From the NCBI GenBank assembly GCA_022768785.1, contig JALELI010000117.1, positions 1 to 33,446 of the forward strand: DNA of 33,446 bases, given 5' to 3'. This stretch comes from Arcanobacterium sp. Its GTDB lineage: Bacteria; Actinomycetota; Actinomycetes; Actinomycetales; Actinomycetaceae. The translations under genes were made by a program, and so were the position numbers. Shown here in pieces: positions 6,738 through 14,217 of the stretch (position 1 is the stretch's first letter; each line of letters starts with the position of its first letter). The notes beneath the pieces were generated by a model, which was not told the origin of the DNA, searched no databases, and saw nothing but the letters and a program-made list of their open reading frames with translations.

Positions 6738-7571
6738 TTAACGCCGACGCAGAGCCCAGAACGTGACGGCGGCAGCAGCGGCCACATTGAGTGAATCCAC
6801 GTGATGGAGCATAGGGATTCGCACCACGTAGTCGGCGCTCGCAATTGTGCGGTGGCTCAATCCATCTCCCTCGGTGCCCATAATGATTGCGAGCCGAGAA
6901 TCGGGGGAACGCACTAATTCAGATTGTTCTAAGCTATCGAGGCTGACGGCGTCTGGTGCCAGCGCGAGCGCAAGCGTGGTGAAACCGAGCTCGTGGAGTA
7001 CATCGGTGGCGGGCCAGGTGGAGAGACGAGTCCACGGCACCATAAAGACGTTGCCCATAGATACTCGCACTGCTCGTCGATAGAGTGGGTCGGCGCAGCG
7101 CGGTGTTACGATCACAGCGTCGATACCAAGAGCTGCAGCCGAGCGGAACGCTGCACCAACGTTTGTGTGATCCACTAAATCTTCGAGTACGCACACACGG
7201 TGGGCATTGGCTAACAGCTGTGCGGGGTCTGGCAGAGGCGGGCGTTCCATAGCTGCGAGTGCTCCCCGGTGCACTCGAAATCCGGTGAGCTTCTCGAGAT
7301 CGGCTTCACTCCCCACATAAATGGGGATAACGCCGTCAATGCCAAAGCCAAGATGTTCATGAAAGAGCGTGTTGAGCTCTGGTAGCCAGCGGCGTTCTGT
7401 GAGCACCGAGCGAGGGCGGTGGCCGGCCATCAATGCGCGTTCGATCACGTTGCGGGATTCGGCAAGGTAAATTCCATGCTCGGGTTCGAGCGCGCGGCGC
7501 AACGCTACATCTTTCAAACTGGTGTATTCGATAAGCCGCTGATCTGCCAGGCTAGAAATCTCGATGAGCAC
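6738..7571 (-). CDS. SpoU/TrmH-family RNA 2'-O-methyltransferase
   Basis: 277 residues. An N-terminal substrate-binding domain (about 1-100, with YLAESRNVIERAL typical of the SpoU_sub_bind region) is followed by the SPOUT knotted domain with its three motifs: NVGAAFRSAAALG, IIMGTEGDGLS and IPMLHHVDSLNVAAAAAV. The enzyme transfers a methyl group from S-adenosylmethionine to a ribose 2'-OH in tRNA or rRNA; the exact target cannot be read from sequence. The start is GTG at 7571. No Shine-Dalgarno sequence is present and an AT-rich CAATAT lies a few bases upstream, suggesting a leaderless message. It is divergent from the P/Q-rich membrane protein. Confidence 0.9.
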   Translation of the reverse strand: MLIEISSLADQRLIEYTSLKDVALRRALEPEHGIYLAESRNVIERALMAGHRPRSVLTERRWLPELNTLFHEHLGFGIDGVIPIYVGSEADLEKLTGFRVHRGALAAMERPPLPDPAQLLANAHRVCVLEDLVDHTNVGAAFRSAAALGIDAVIVTPRCADPLYRRAVRVSMGNVFMVPWTRLSTWPATDVLHELGFTTLALALAPDAVSLDSLEQSELVRSPDSRLAIIMGTEGDGLSHRTIASADYVVRIPMLHHVDSLNVAAAAAVTFWALRRR

Positions 7572-7599
7572 AGAGATATTGTGCGCTGCTAATTGTGGG

Positions 7600-7634
7600 C
7601 ATTTCCAATTTAAATGGCGTAAACATTTCCAATT
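7600..7634. repeat. direct repeat in a divergent promoter region
   Basis: CATTTCCAATT occurs at 7600-7610 and 7624-7634, a 24-bp period, between the divergent RNA methyltransferase and membrane-protein genes. A regulatory role is possible but unproven. Confidence 0.4.
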
Positions 7635-7731
7635 CGGGGAATCTTCCTCTAACGTGGATAGTAGCTCATTAAAGAGTGTGGCGTTGAGCAGAAGCTAAGC
7701 GATGTACGCCTACAGATATTGAGGTGGATAA

Positions 7732-8655
7732 ATGAGTGTGAATCCTGCAGCGAGCGGCCAGCCTCGCCCTAAAAAGAGCAAAGTTCCGATTATTCTTGTG
7801 ATCGTTGGTGCGGTGATTGGCCTAATTTCATTGGTGGCCATTATCGTCTCTTTCACTGGTGCTGCAGGAGGGATAGCTCACTATGCGCAGCGTATGAATG
7901 CCGGCAATGGCAGTGCCACTGTGCGCGTAGATGCCGGGGATAAAGTGGTGGTGTTTGCCGATGCCAATCACGAAATTGATCTTGGCACTTGCCGAATCTC
8001 TGGTGTGAGTGGGCCTGATGCCGCGAATCAGATTACGGAATCCGCTGTGCCAGATATCCACTTCAATACTGGTGAAAACGCTTGGGTGGCCGTGGGGGCT
8101 TTTGAGACAATTCGGGGCGATACTTATTCTCTGAAATGCGAGGATAAAAACCCGGTGGCTCTCGTGCCTATGCCAGATCCTAAAGAAATGGTAGGGATTG
8201 GAGCCGGCTTTGGATTTGGGTTTCTGGGCGGTTTCGTGGGATTCGTGATTTTCCTTGTGGGCGTGATTTGGTTGATCGTTCGCCACGTGCGAGGAAAACA
8301 GCGCGCTAGCGCAGCGGCGGCGCAGGGATATGGTGCGTGGCAGCAGGCTGGGCCACAGCAATGGGCCCAGCAGCAGAACGCGCCACAGCAGCCTATGGCG
8401 TGGCAACAGTCGGGAGCTCCGCAAGGCCACACTATGCAGCAAGGAGCGTGGCAACAACCAACAGCGAATGCCCAACCGCAGCCGGCTCAGCCAGCTCAAT
8501 CGGCTCAGCCACAGCAGCCAGCTCGGCAGCCGTGGGCGCCGCCGCAGCCCAGCTCAATGGCTCAGCCAGGCATGGCTGCTCAGCCATACGTTCCGCCCTT
8601 TGGGCAGCCAGAGAAGCCCGCGGAGCCAGAACCTCCAGCACAGCCTCAGCAGTAA
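7732..8655 (+). CDS. two-span membrane protein with Pro/Gln-rich tail
   Basis: 307 residues, not assigned to a named family. A short basic N-terminus (RPKKSK) precedes a first membrane helix (about 18-42). A soluble region of about 110 residues, predicted outside, has two cysteines (in GTCRIS and LKCEDK) that could form a disulfide. A Gly/Phe-rich second helix (about 158-186) follows, and then about 120 residues of low complexity built from PQQW, QQP, QPAQ and similar. By the positive-inside rule the tail is cytoplasmic. ATG has GAGG about seven bases upstream. The tail resembles disordered regions of actinobacterial envelope or division-associated proteins, but no function can be assigned. 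It is monocistronic, closed by a 17-bp hairpin. Confidence 0.75.
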   Translation: MSVNPAASGQPRPKKSKVPIILVIVGAVIGLISLVAIIVSFTGAAGGIAHYAQRMNAGNGSATVRVDAGDKVVVFADANHEIDLGTCRISGVSGPDAANQITESAVPDIHFNTGENAWVAVGAFETIRGDTYSLKCEDKNPVALVPMPDPKEMVGIGAGFGFGFLGGFVGFVIFLVGVIWLIVRHVRGKQRASAAAAQGYGAWQQAGPQQWAQQQNAPQQPMAWQQSGAPQGHTMQQGAWQQPTANAQPQPAQPAQSAQPQQPARQPWAPPQPSSMAQPGMAAQPYVPPFGQPEKPAEPEPPAQPQQ

Positions 8656-8665
8656 GAGAAGGGGA

Positions 8666-8707
8666 AGTGGCGGGTGCCTAGCATGAAATAGCTAGGCACC
8701 CGCCACT
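8666..8707. terminator. 17-bp perfect hairpin, bidirectional terminator
   Basis: Arms AGTGGCGGGTGCCTAGC and its exact reverse complement flank an 8-nt loop, between the stop of the plus-strand membrane protein and the minus-strand NifX-like gene. No T-tract. A second, weaker hairpin (GCCTTAA...TTAAGGC, 8716-8750) follows. Confidence 0.75.
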
Positions 8708-8795
8708 CCGTACGAGCCTTAAGATCTGCCGTAAAGGCAAATTTTAAGGCAGCTGTGCGCAGCTAGACGCCACTTATTAGCTGCCAAAACCGCTG

Positions 8796-9212
8796 TTAGC
8801 GCTGCTGCTCCAGCCAGATTTGCGCCCCTGCGAGCGCGGCATCGCGGGCAGGGCCAGCTGCTCCAAGCAGTGGGAGCACACCGAGCTTACTCATAGTGTT
8901 CACCATTGGTGGCCCTGCATGGCCAGTGATGACGGCATTCACTCCGTGTTCACGCAGGAAGCGTACGATGCGCCCGTGGTGAGTGCCTTCAGGGCCAGTA
9001 TCGTGCAGAGTATCCCAGTTCACTTCATATTCTTTCCATTCTGAGATAGCGCCATCTGCCACGGTGGCTACGGCCATCGAGTGAGCGCGGCCAAGGCCCG
9101 CTCCCACTGAATCTCCAATGACATTGATCGCCACGACCACTGGGGTGGAAGGAGCGGTGCGGGGCGCAGCTGTGCTCTGCGAATCTGATGTGGGGGTATG
9201 TTGTTCATTCAT
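8796..9212 (-). CDS. NifX/NafY-like (dinitrogenase Fe-Mo cofactor biosynthesis fold) protein
   Basis: 138 residues from ATG 9212 (MNEQHTP). The ORF-track start at 9260 is unsupported, and TAGAAT lies seven bases before this ATG, suggesting a leaderless transcript. After a Ser/Thr/Pro-rich disordered N-terminus (about 1-25), the domain runs from VVVAINVIGDSVGAGLGRAHSMAVATV through TLHDTGPEGTHHGRIVRFLREHGVNAVITGHAGPPM to the C-terminus. This ribonuclease-H-like fold is shared by NifX, NafY, the NifB C-terminus and archaeal MTH1175-type proteins. No nitrogenase genes are nearby, so this is one of the orphan members of unknown role, perhaps metal-cluster binding; cysteine ligands are absent. Confidence 0.8.
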   Translation of the reverse strand: MNEQHTPTSDSQSTAAPRTAPSTPVVVAINVIGDSVGAGLGRAHSMAVATVADGAISEWKEYEVNWDTLHDTGPEGTHHGRIVRFLREHGVNAVITGHAGPPMVNTMSKLGVLPLLGAAGPARDAALAGAQIWLEQQR

Positions 9213-9316
9213 AATAGCTATTCTAGGACGGGAATACTCGATGTGCTCGTTGAGGTGCAATGAGCCATGTTAGAAGGCCGATGAGACTTTAGAAAGCTTG
9301 GACTAGAGTGCTCAAA

Positions 9317-9337
9317 CATGAGTTTGTTTAACTCAAC
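9317..9337 (+). promoter_or_regulatory. HAIR-like HspR operator upstream of hsp20
   Basis: CATGAGT-N7-ACTCAAC matches the HspR-associated inverted repeat CTTGAGT-N7-ACTCAAG at 12 of 14 positions with exact 7-nt spacing. Further CTCAA boxes lie at 9311 and 9357, and CTCAACTATT is directly repeated at 9333-9342 and 9357-9366. Position, about 110 nt before the Hsp20 ATG, fits heat-shock repression by HspR. Confidence 0.6.
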
Positions 9338-9447
9338 TATTATTGTGGAATAAAAGCTCAACTATTGCGTTCTATTTAACGGATCGGGAAACCGATGAAG
9401 TGCGGTGCTTCGTCTCCCCGAAACTGTGTATGAATGGAGTGATTATC

Positions 9448-9918
9448 ATGGCAATGTTTACAAATGATCCTTTCCGTGGAATTGAACGTATGATGAACCA
9501 AGCGATGCGCACTGCTGCCACCGGCTCTGCAATGGGTATGGATCTCTACCGCTCGGGAGATAACTTTGTGGCGAAATTCGATATGCCAGGGGTAGATCCT
9601 GAATCTATTGATATCGATGTTGATCAGAACGCGCTCACAGTGCGCGCCTCCCGTAAAGGAGATATGGGAGACGACATCAAATGGCTCTCTCGGGAGCGCT
9701 TTGTTGGCACGTTTGCCCGCCAGCTCAGCCTTGGATATGGGCTAGATACCACTAATATCACAGCCGACTATACCGATGGGGTGCTCACCCTCACGATTCC
9801 GGTGGCTGAGGAATCGAAGCCGCGTAAAGTGGCTGTTTCGCACGCTGGAGCGCAAAAAGTGATCAATAGTAGCTCTGCTGAAAGCGAATCCCACAGCGAT
9901 CATTCAGAGCAAAACTGA
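9448..9918 (+). CDS. Hsp20/alpha-crystallin small heat-shock protein
   Basis: 156 residues from ATG 9448, chosen because GGAG lies eight bases upstream and the family begins near DPFRGIERMM; the track start at 9343 is inside the regulatory region. The N-terminal flexible segment is followed by the alpha-crystallin domain (about residues 30-125: DNFVAKFDMPGVDPESIDIDV ... ERFVGTFARQLSLG ... TADYTDGVLTLTIPVAE) with the signature GVLTLTIP. A Ser/Glu-rich tail follows. Small heat-shock proteins are ATP-independent holdases that bind unfolding proteins in the cytoplasm. The gene is monocistronic, probably under HspR control, and closed by a 14-bp hairpin. Confidence 0.92.
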   Translation: MAMFTNDPFRGIERMMNQAMRTAATGSAMGMDLYRSGDNFVAKFDMPGVDPESIDIDVDQNALTVRASRKGDMGDDIKWLSRERFVGTFARQLSLGYGLDTTNITADYTDGVLTLTIPVAEESKPRKVAVSHAGAQKVINSSSAESESHSDHSEQN

Positions 9919-9981
9919 TAGCTCAGAACAAAACTGATCGCAACACACTATTGGTCTTGTTGTAGTTACTGTGCTGCAATG

Positions 9982-10016
9982 AAGGAGCTCGGCACTTCAT
10001 ACGTGCCGAGCTCCTT
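9982..10016 (+). terminator. 14-bp perfect hairpin after hsp20
   Basis: AAGGAGCTCGGCAC, 7-nt loop, GTGCCGAGCTCCTT about 60 nt beyond the Hsp20 stop. Only two T residues end the stem. Confidence 0.75.
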
Positions 10017-10340
10017 TGATCCCAGCACAGGATTCCACGTGATAGCGAGTGGGTTAAAGGCTAGGCGCGTCAGAGGCGCCTTTACAGGGCGCTTCTATCA
10101 CAGAGAACTAGAGAGCCCAAAGAGCCAGGGGCAGGAAAAGACAGCGAAAGATGTAAAAGACGCGGCTCTAAAAAGATGTAAAAGGCGCGGCTAAATTAGA
10201 CACGCCCAAGCAGAACAGCCGCCTGAACCCAGAATAACTGCCTAGGCCCCAAATATCCGCCTGAACCCAGAATAGCCGCCCAGGCTCAGATAGCCGCCCA
10301 GCCAGGATCTTGCGCGATAGATTTTTCCTACCCCAGATTC
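10017..10340. other. intergenic region with short degenerate repeats
   Basis: Two families of short direct repeats are present. AAAGATGTAAAAGRCGCGGCT occurs at 10147-10167 and 10172-10192. CCGCCTGAACCCAGAATA occurs at 10219-10236 and 10257-10274, with degenerate further copies to about 10300. No convincing gene; the ORF at 9979-10194 starts inside the terminator and is rejected. Confidence 0.6.
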
Positions 10341-11135
10341 CTAAATTCCAAGCACATCAGCCAAAAATGCGAGGGTATCTGCTTTTACGTCGTGGAAGTA
10401 TGCCTTGGCGTGGCGAGTGCCAGGCACTAAGCGCACCCATACGGGGAGCTGATGAGCGATGAAAGCTTCTTGTATTGCTAGTACTTCACTCACCGGAGTG
10501 ATCTCGTAATATGAGTTTGTGAACAGCATAGGGCCAGTTTTTCCATTCACGCGGTATACCGGTGAAGAATCGGTGGCCTTGGCTGAATCTCCATTGAAAT
10601 AGTTCAACAAAAACCACTTGTAGAACTGATCTACTGGCCCGATTGGGCCGGTAGGCCCCATAATTTCTGGGTGCTCTTTCACAACCTCTGCTAGTGGTTT
10701 GGCCTCTAGATCGGGGTGCGCGGCCAGCCACACATCATTTTGGAATGTGCCAGAGAGCGACACTCCTGGAATACCAAATCGAATAGCCATTTCAGCGGCT
10801 ATCGTGCCACCCACCGAATAGCCCACCACAGCCAAGCGGGTTCGATCGAAGGGGTATGTGCTAGCTGTGAACCATTCGATAGCATGCGCAATATCTTCAA
10901 TGGGCTGCGGGAAATAAGCATCGGGTGTGAGCGAATAGTTTGGAATGAGGGTGAGATATCCTGCTTCGGCGTAGAAAATGCCCAAATCTTCATCGGCTGA
11001 TTTATCGCCGCCCGCATAGCCTCCTCCGTGAATCACCACCAGCGCCGCTCCGTTTGGCTCACTTGGTTCATAGATATCGGCGGCTAAGCTGCGCTCTGAA
11101 TCAAACACCACATCTTTTGTTGTGCTCACAGGCAT
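10341..11135 (-). CDS. alpha/beta hydrolase (HSL-type esterase/carboxylesterase)
   Basis: 264 residues from ATG 11135, preferred over 11171 because GAGGAG lies five bases upstream. The fold shows the hormone-sensitive-lipase-like oxyanion motif HGGGYAGG (36-43) and the nucleophile elbow GYSVGG with Ser107. The C-terminal GTRHAKAYF supplies the likely catalytic His. Such enzymes hydrolyse short-chain esters or act as acetylesterases or peptidase-like hydrolases; the substrate is not readable. No signal peptide, so cytoplasmic. It lies on the minus strand after an intergenic spacer from the second hydrolase. Confidence 0.85.
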   Translation of the reverse strand: MPVSTTKDVVFDSERSLAADIYEPSEPNGAALVVIHGGGYAGGDKSADEDLGIFYAEAGYLTLIPNYSLTPDAYFPQPIEDIAHAIEWFTASTYPFDRTRLAVVGYSVGGTIAAEMAIRFGIPGVSLSGTFQNDVWLAAHPDLEAKPLAEVVKEHPEIMGPTGPIGPVDQFYKWFLLNYFNGDSAKATDSSPVYRVNGKTGPMLFTNSYYEITPVSEVLAIQEAFIAHQLPVWVRLVPGTRHAKAYFHDVKADTLAFLADVLGI

Positions 11136-11508
11136 ATGAACTCCTCTATTTCCTCGATGTGCCGTTAGCATTTGCCTAAGCAGTGGCCTGCGAAGCAGAA
11201 CAACTCCTACGCAGATAGGTTATGGTTGCTGCATAAGGCAGTGCAATAGCGCTAGTGTGCAGACGTGATACATGCCGCGAGAGGGATAGTCTCTCCCACA
11301 GCGAGAGAAGTGGCTAGAGTGCAGATTCGCGTTCGAAGTGCGCCCCTTGATTTCTGCTGTATCACGTCTATTTTATACCGCACTAGTTCTAGTGAGTTAA
11401 GCATGAAAACTAGTGCAGCAGAGTATCACGGCTGTTCCAGGAACAAATTAGCTGCTATAAAATACCAGTTGGTGCATAATCTGCTCAGCACACACACTCA
11501 GCACACAA
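11136..11508. other. intergenic region with 12-bp inverted repeat
   Basis: AGACGTGATACA (11261-11272) and its reverse complement TGTATCACGTCT (11358-11369) bracket about 85 bp, and the GTATCACG string recurs near 11427. CACTAG-TT-CTAGTG (11381-11394) is a further palindrome. This could be a decayed mobile fragment or promoter elements. No gene supported. Confidence 0.45.
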
Positions 11509-11517
11509 TCAACTGGT
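11464..11517 (-). terminator. weak long-looped hairpin at the end of the lipase gene
   Basis: ACCAGTTG (11464-11471) and CAACTGGT (11510-11517) pair across a 38-nt loop and overlap the stop codon of the minus-strand hydrolase. A terminator role is possible but weak. Confidence 0.3.
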
Positions 11518-12441
11518 GAGAGTGGCAAGCCAGGCAGAGAAATCACTCCACACCTGAGCTTTATCCGTTTCATTGAAAATTTCATGTCGATCAGCGGGAT
11601 AGATATGAGACGTAATCTGCTTGCTGCCTGCATGCTGATATTGCTGCGCAATGGCGCGCACGGCTCGCGCGCCTCCCACAGGATCGAGCTCCCCAGATGC
11701 GATATAGAGCGGCAGCTGCGCTGGCACAGCAAAGGCGGCTGGCTCATTCACAGCACGAATTCCGCTCAGTAGATGGAAAAAGAACGCATTGCTCGCCACA
11801 AACCCACACAGCGGATCGGCAATATAAGAATCCACATTGCTGCGATCGCGCGAGAGCCAATCGAAGAGAGTGCGGTGTTCAAACGGCTTGTTGTAGGGCC
11901 CAAAGGCGAGCGCATTGAGCAACATAGCCTGCTTGCGGGGGCGAATAGTGCTGAGCATACGTGCCAGAGACAGCCCTACGGTGCCTAATGCTCCAGGCCA
12001 GATTCCAGTGCCAACAATAGCTGCTCCCGCTAGCCCGGCCGCATAGCGAGTGAGATAACTACGCACTAAAAAGGAGCCCATCGAGTGCCCAAACAGCACA
12101 TATGGAACGCCGGGATAGCGCTCAGTTGCATAGGTGCGCACCGCGTGCAGATCGTCCACTATGTCATTCCAAGTGACGCCGTTTCCAAAATAGCCGAGGG
12201 GGTTGCGGCTATTGGCGCTGAGGCCATGGCCGCGATGGTCAGCTCCAACAACGGTGTAGCCTTGCTGCGTGAGATATTCAGCGAGTGGGGCATAGCGCCC
12301 GAGATGTTCCACCATGCCGTGCGCTAGCTGTACGACGGCGAGTGGTACAGGAGCTGAGCCGTCGTCTGCAGGCGCTGGCGTCCACTCGTAGTAACGCAGC
12401 GTGGTGGGGTGTGCCCCGGAAATTGTGAGTTCGTTGTGCAT
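11509..12441 (-). CDS. alpha/beta hydrolase, monoacylglycerol lipase-like (serine aminopeptidase S33 fold)
   Basis: 310 residues from ATG 12441, chosen for the GGGAGGA sequence just upstream; the track start at 12486 has none. Landmarks are LAHGMVEHLGRY (oxyanion region, 40-50), GADHRGHGLS (67-75), the nucleophile elbow FGHSMGS with Ser120, the acid region SGELDPVGG and the catalytic His in DRHEIFNE. The HGMxEHxxRY and DHRGHG signatures are those of Hydrolase_4 monoacylglycerol lipases or lysophospholipases, which release fatty acids from membrane-derived or host lipids. No signal peptide is seen, so it acts inside the cell. Divergent from threonine synthase. Confidence 0.88.
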   Translation of the reverse strand: MHNELTISGAHPTTLRYYEWTPAPADDGSAPVPLAVVQLAHGMVEHLGRYAPLAEYLTQQGYTVVGADHRGHGLSANSRNPLGYFGNGVTWNDIVDDLHAVRTYATERYPGVPYVLFGHSMGSFLVRSYLTRYAAGLAGAAIVGTGIWPGALGTVGLSLARMLSTIRPRKQAMLLNALAFGPYNKPFEHRTLFDWLSRDRSNVDSYIADPLCGFVASNAFFFHLLSGIRAVNEPAAFAVPAQLPLYIASGELDPVGGARAVRAIAQQYQHAGSKQITSHIYPADRHEIFNETDKAQVWSDFSAWLATLTS

Positions 12442-12647
12442 TGTTCCTCCCGATGAGCGGCATATTTGAGGCTCTGCAGTGAGCACCGTTGCCTAGCACT
12501 ACCTCCTACCGCTTGGATAGTTTGCTACTAGATATTTTACGCGCCAATGGCGCTAGCATGTGGAAAAAAAGGGGAGCCATCACTCGGCGCTACATCGCTG
12601 TGTGGCGCGGTGTGTATCGAGGGGAGCTGGTGTGCGAGAATGGCGCC

Positions 12648-14096
12648 ATGCGATACGTTTCCACTCGTTCAACTTACGGCGCATCGAGCGCATTTTCAGA
12701 TATCTTGCTTGAAGGGTTGGCGGCAGATGGAGGGCTCTATGTGCCAGAAGCATATCCCCAGCTCACCGATGCGGCACTCACACAACTGCGCTCTGCGTTT
12801 TATGAGCGCGGGTATGCGGGCCTTGCGGCCGAGGTGATGGCGTTTTTTGTGAATGATATCCCGCGCGGAGATTTAGAAGCGCTAGCTGCTCGGGCATACA
12901 CAGCAGAAAAATTTGGTTCGAGCAGCGTAGTAACGGCCACTCGTGTGGGGGAGAGCTCGCTCTGGATTGGGCACGTATCTAACGGCCCCACAGCTGCGTT
13001 CAAAGACATGGCCATGCAGCTGCTCGGTGAGCTCTTTGAATACGAATTAGAGCGCTGCGGTGCCACTCTGAATATCCTGGGAGCCACAAGTGGAGACACC
13101 GGATCTGCAGCAGAGTATGCGCTGCGTGGGCGGAACGGGATTGCCGTGTTTATGCTCACGCCAGCCGGGAGAATGACTCCATTCCAGCGCGCACAGATGT
13201 TTTCGCTGATGGATCCCAATATTGTGAATGTGGCTGTTGATGGAGTGTTCGACGATTGCCAAGAGATCGTGAAAGCGGTGAACGCCGATGCGGAGTTCAA
13301 AATGCGCCACCACATTGGGGCGGTGAATTCGATTAACTGGGCTCGGCTTATGGCACAGGTGGTGTACTACGTGGCGCTGTGGATCCAGCTCACTGAGCGT
13401 AACAGCGAGCTAGTGAGCTTCGCGGTGCCGAGCGGTAATTTCGGCAATATCTGTGCGGGGCATATTGCCCGCTCAATGGGGATACCGATCGATAAGCTGA
13501 TCGTGGCCACCAATGAAAACGATGTGCTCGATCAATTTTTCCGCACGGGGTGCTATCGGGTGCGCGCCGCAAGCGAGGTGGCGAAAACTTCGAGCCCATC
13601 AATGGATATTGCAAAAGCCTCAAATTTTGAGCGCTTTGTGTTCGATCTTCTTGGGCGTGACGGCGCTCGGGTGCGCGAGCTCTTTGGGGTAGCACTTGCA
13701 CGGAACGGAGAGTTTTCACTCGCGGGCACGCCGGAGTTTGCGGCAATTGAGCATGATTATGGATTCATATCTGGGGCCTCAACCCACGCTGATCGGATCG
13801 CGCATATCCGAGAACTATGGGAAGAGTATGGGGTTCTGATCGATCCGCACACGGCAGATGGTGTGCACGTGGCAAGCCAGTTTGCTAATTCCGTAGATAC
13901 CCCGATTGTGGTGCTAGAAACGGCATTGCCAGTGAAGTTTGAACAGACGATCCGTGAAGCTATCGGCTCAGTGCCGCCAACGCCGGCGCTTTTTGCCGGT
14001 ATTGAGCAGGGGGAACGGCGAGTGCTGGAGCTGCCCAATAGCGTGGCTGCCGTGAAAGAGCTGATTGCGAAGTTCGATGCCGCCACCGAGCGCTAA
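12648..14096 (+). CDS. thrC: threonine synthase
   Basis: 482 residues from ATG 12648, where the conserved MRYVSTRSTYGASSAFSDILLEGLAADGGLYVP start lies; the longer ORF from 12489 has no family similarity. This is the long ThrC class (about 430-500 residues), a fold-type II PLP enzyme converting O-phospho-L-homoserine to L-threonine. The PLP lysine is K119 in SNGPTAAFKDM, with GATSGDTGSAA binding phosphate and AVPSGNFGN binding the cofactor. No thrA, thrB or hom gene is next to it, so threonine genes are dispersed. The Shine-Dalgarno sequence is weak. A perfect 19-bp hairpin follows the stop. Confidence 0.95.
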   Translation: MRYVSTRSTYGASSAFSDILLEGLAADGGLYVPEAYPQLTDAALTQLRSAFYERGYAGLAAEVMAFFVNDIPRGDLEALAARAYTAEKFGSSSVVTATRVGESSLWIGHVSNGPTAAFKDMAMQLLGELFEYELERCGATLNILGATSGDTGSAAEYALRGRNGIAVFMLTPAGRMTPFQRAQMFSLMDPNIVNVAVDGVFDDCQEIVKAVNADAEFKMRHHIGAVNSINWARLMAQVVYYVALWIQLTERNSELVSFAVPSGNFGNICAGHIARSMGIPIDKLIVATNENDVLDQFFRTGCYRVRAASEVAKTSSPSMDIAKASNFERFVFDLLGRDGARVRELFGVALARNGEFSLAGTPEFAAIEHDYGFISGASTHADRIAHIRELWEEYGVLIDPHTADGVHVASQFANSVDTPIVVLETALPVKFEQTIREAIGSVPPTPALFAGIEQGERRVLELPNSVAAVKELIAKFDAATER

Positions 14097-14151
14097 TATG
14101 CGCGGCTGCCATAAGCTCCTGCTCTGGTGCTGGCGCTGTGCATACTGATAT

Positions 14152-14190
14152 GGGTGTGGGAGAAATCCTCAGAGGATTTCTCCCACACCC
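14152..14190. terminator. 19-bp perfect hairpin between thrC and the OPT transporter
   Basis: GGGTGTGGGAGAAATCCTC (14152-14170) is followed after one base by its exact reverse complement (14172-14190). It lies between the convergent stops of thrC and the OPT gene, so it can serve both. No T-tract. Confidence 0.8.
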
Positions 14191-14217
14191 ACGCATTATC
14201 AGCTATAAAGCTGTCGC

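Noticed and set aside
9979-10194. 71-residue ORF after hsp20
   Set aside because: Its start lies in the hsp20 terminator hairpin and it translates short DNA repeats.
12489-12647. N-terminal extension of thrC in the ORF track
   Set aside because: The family start MRYVSTRSTYG lies at 12648, and the extension has no similarity and contains promoter-like sequence.
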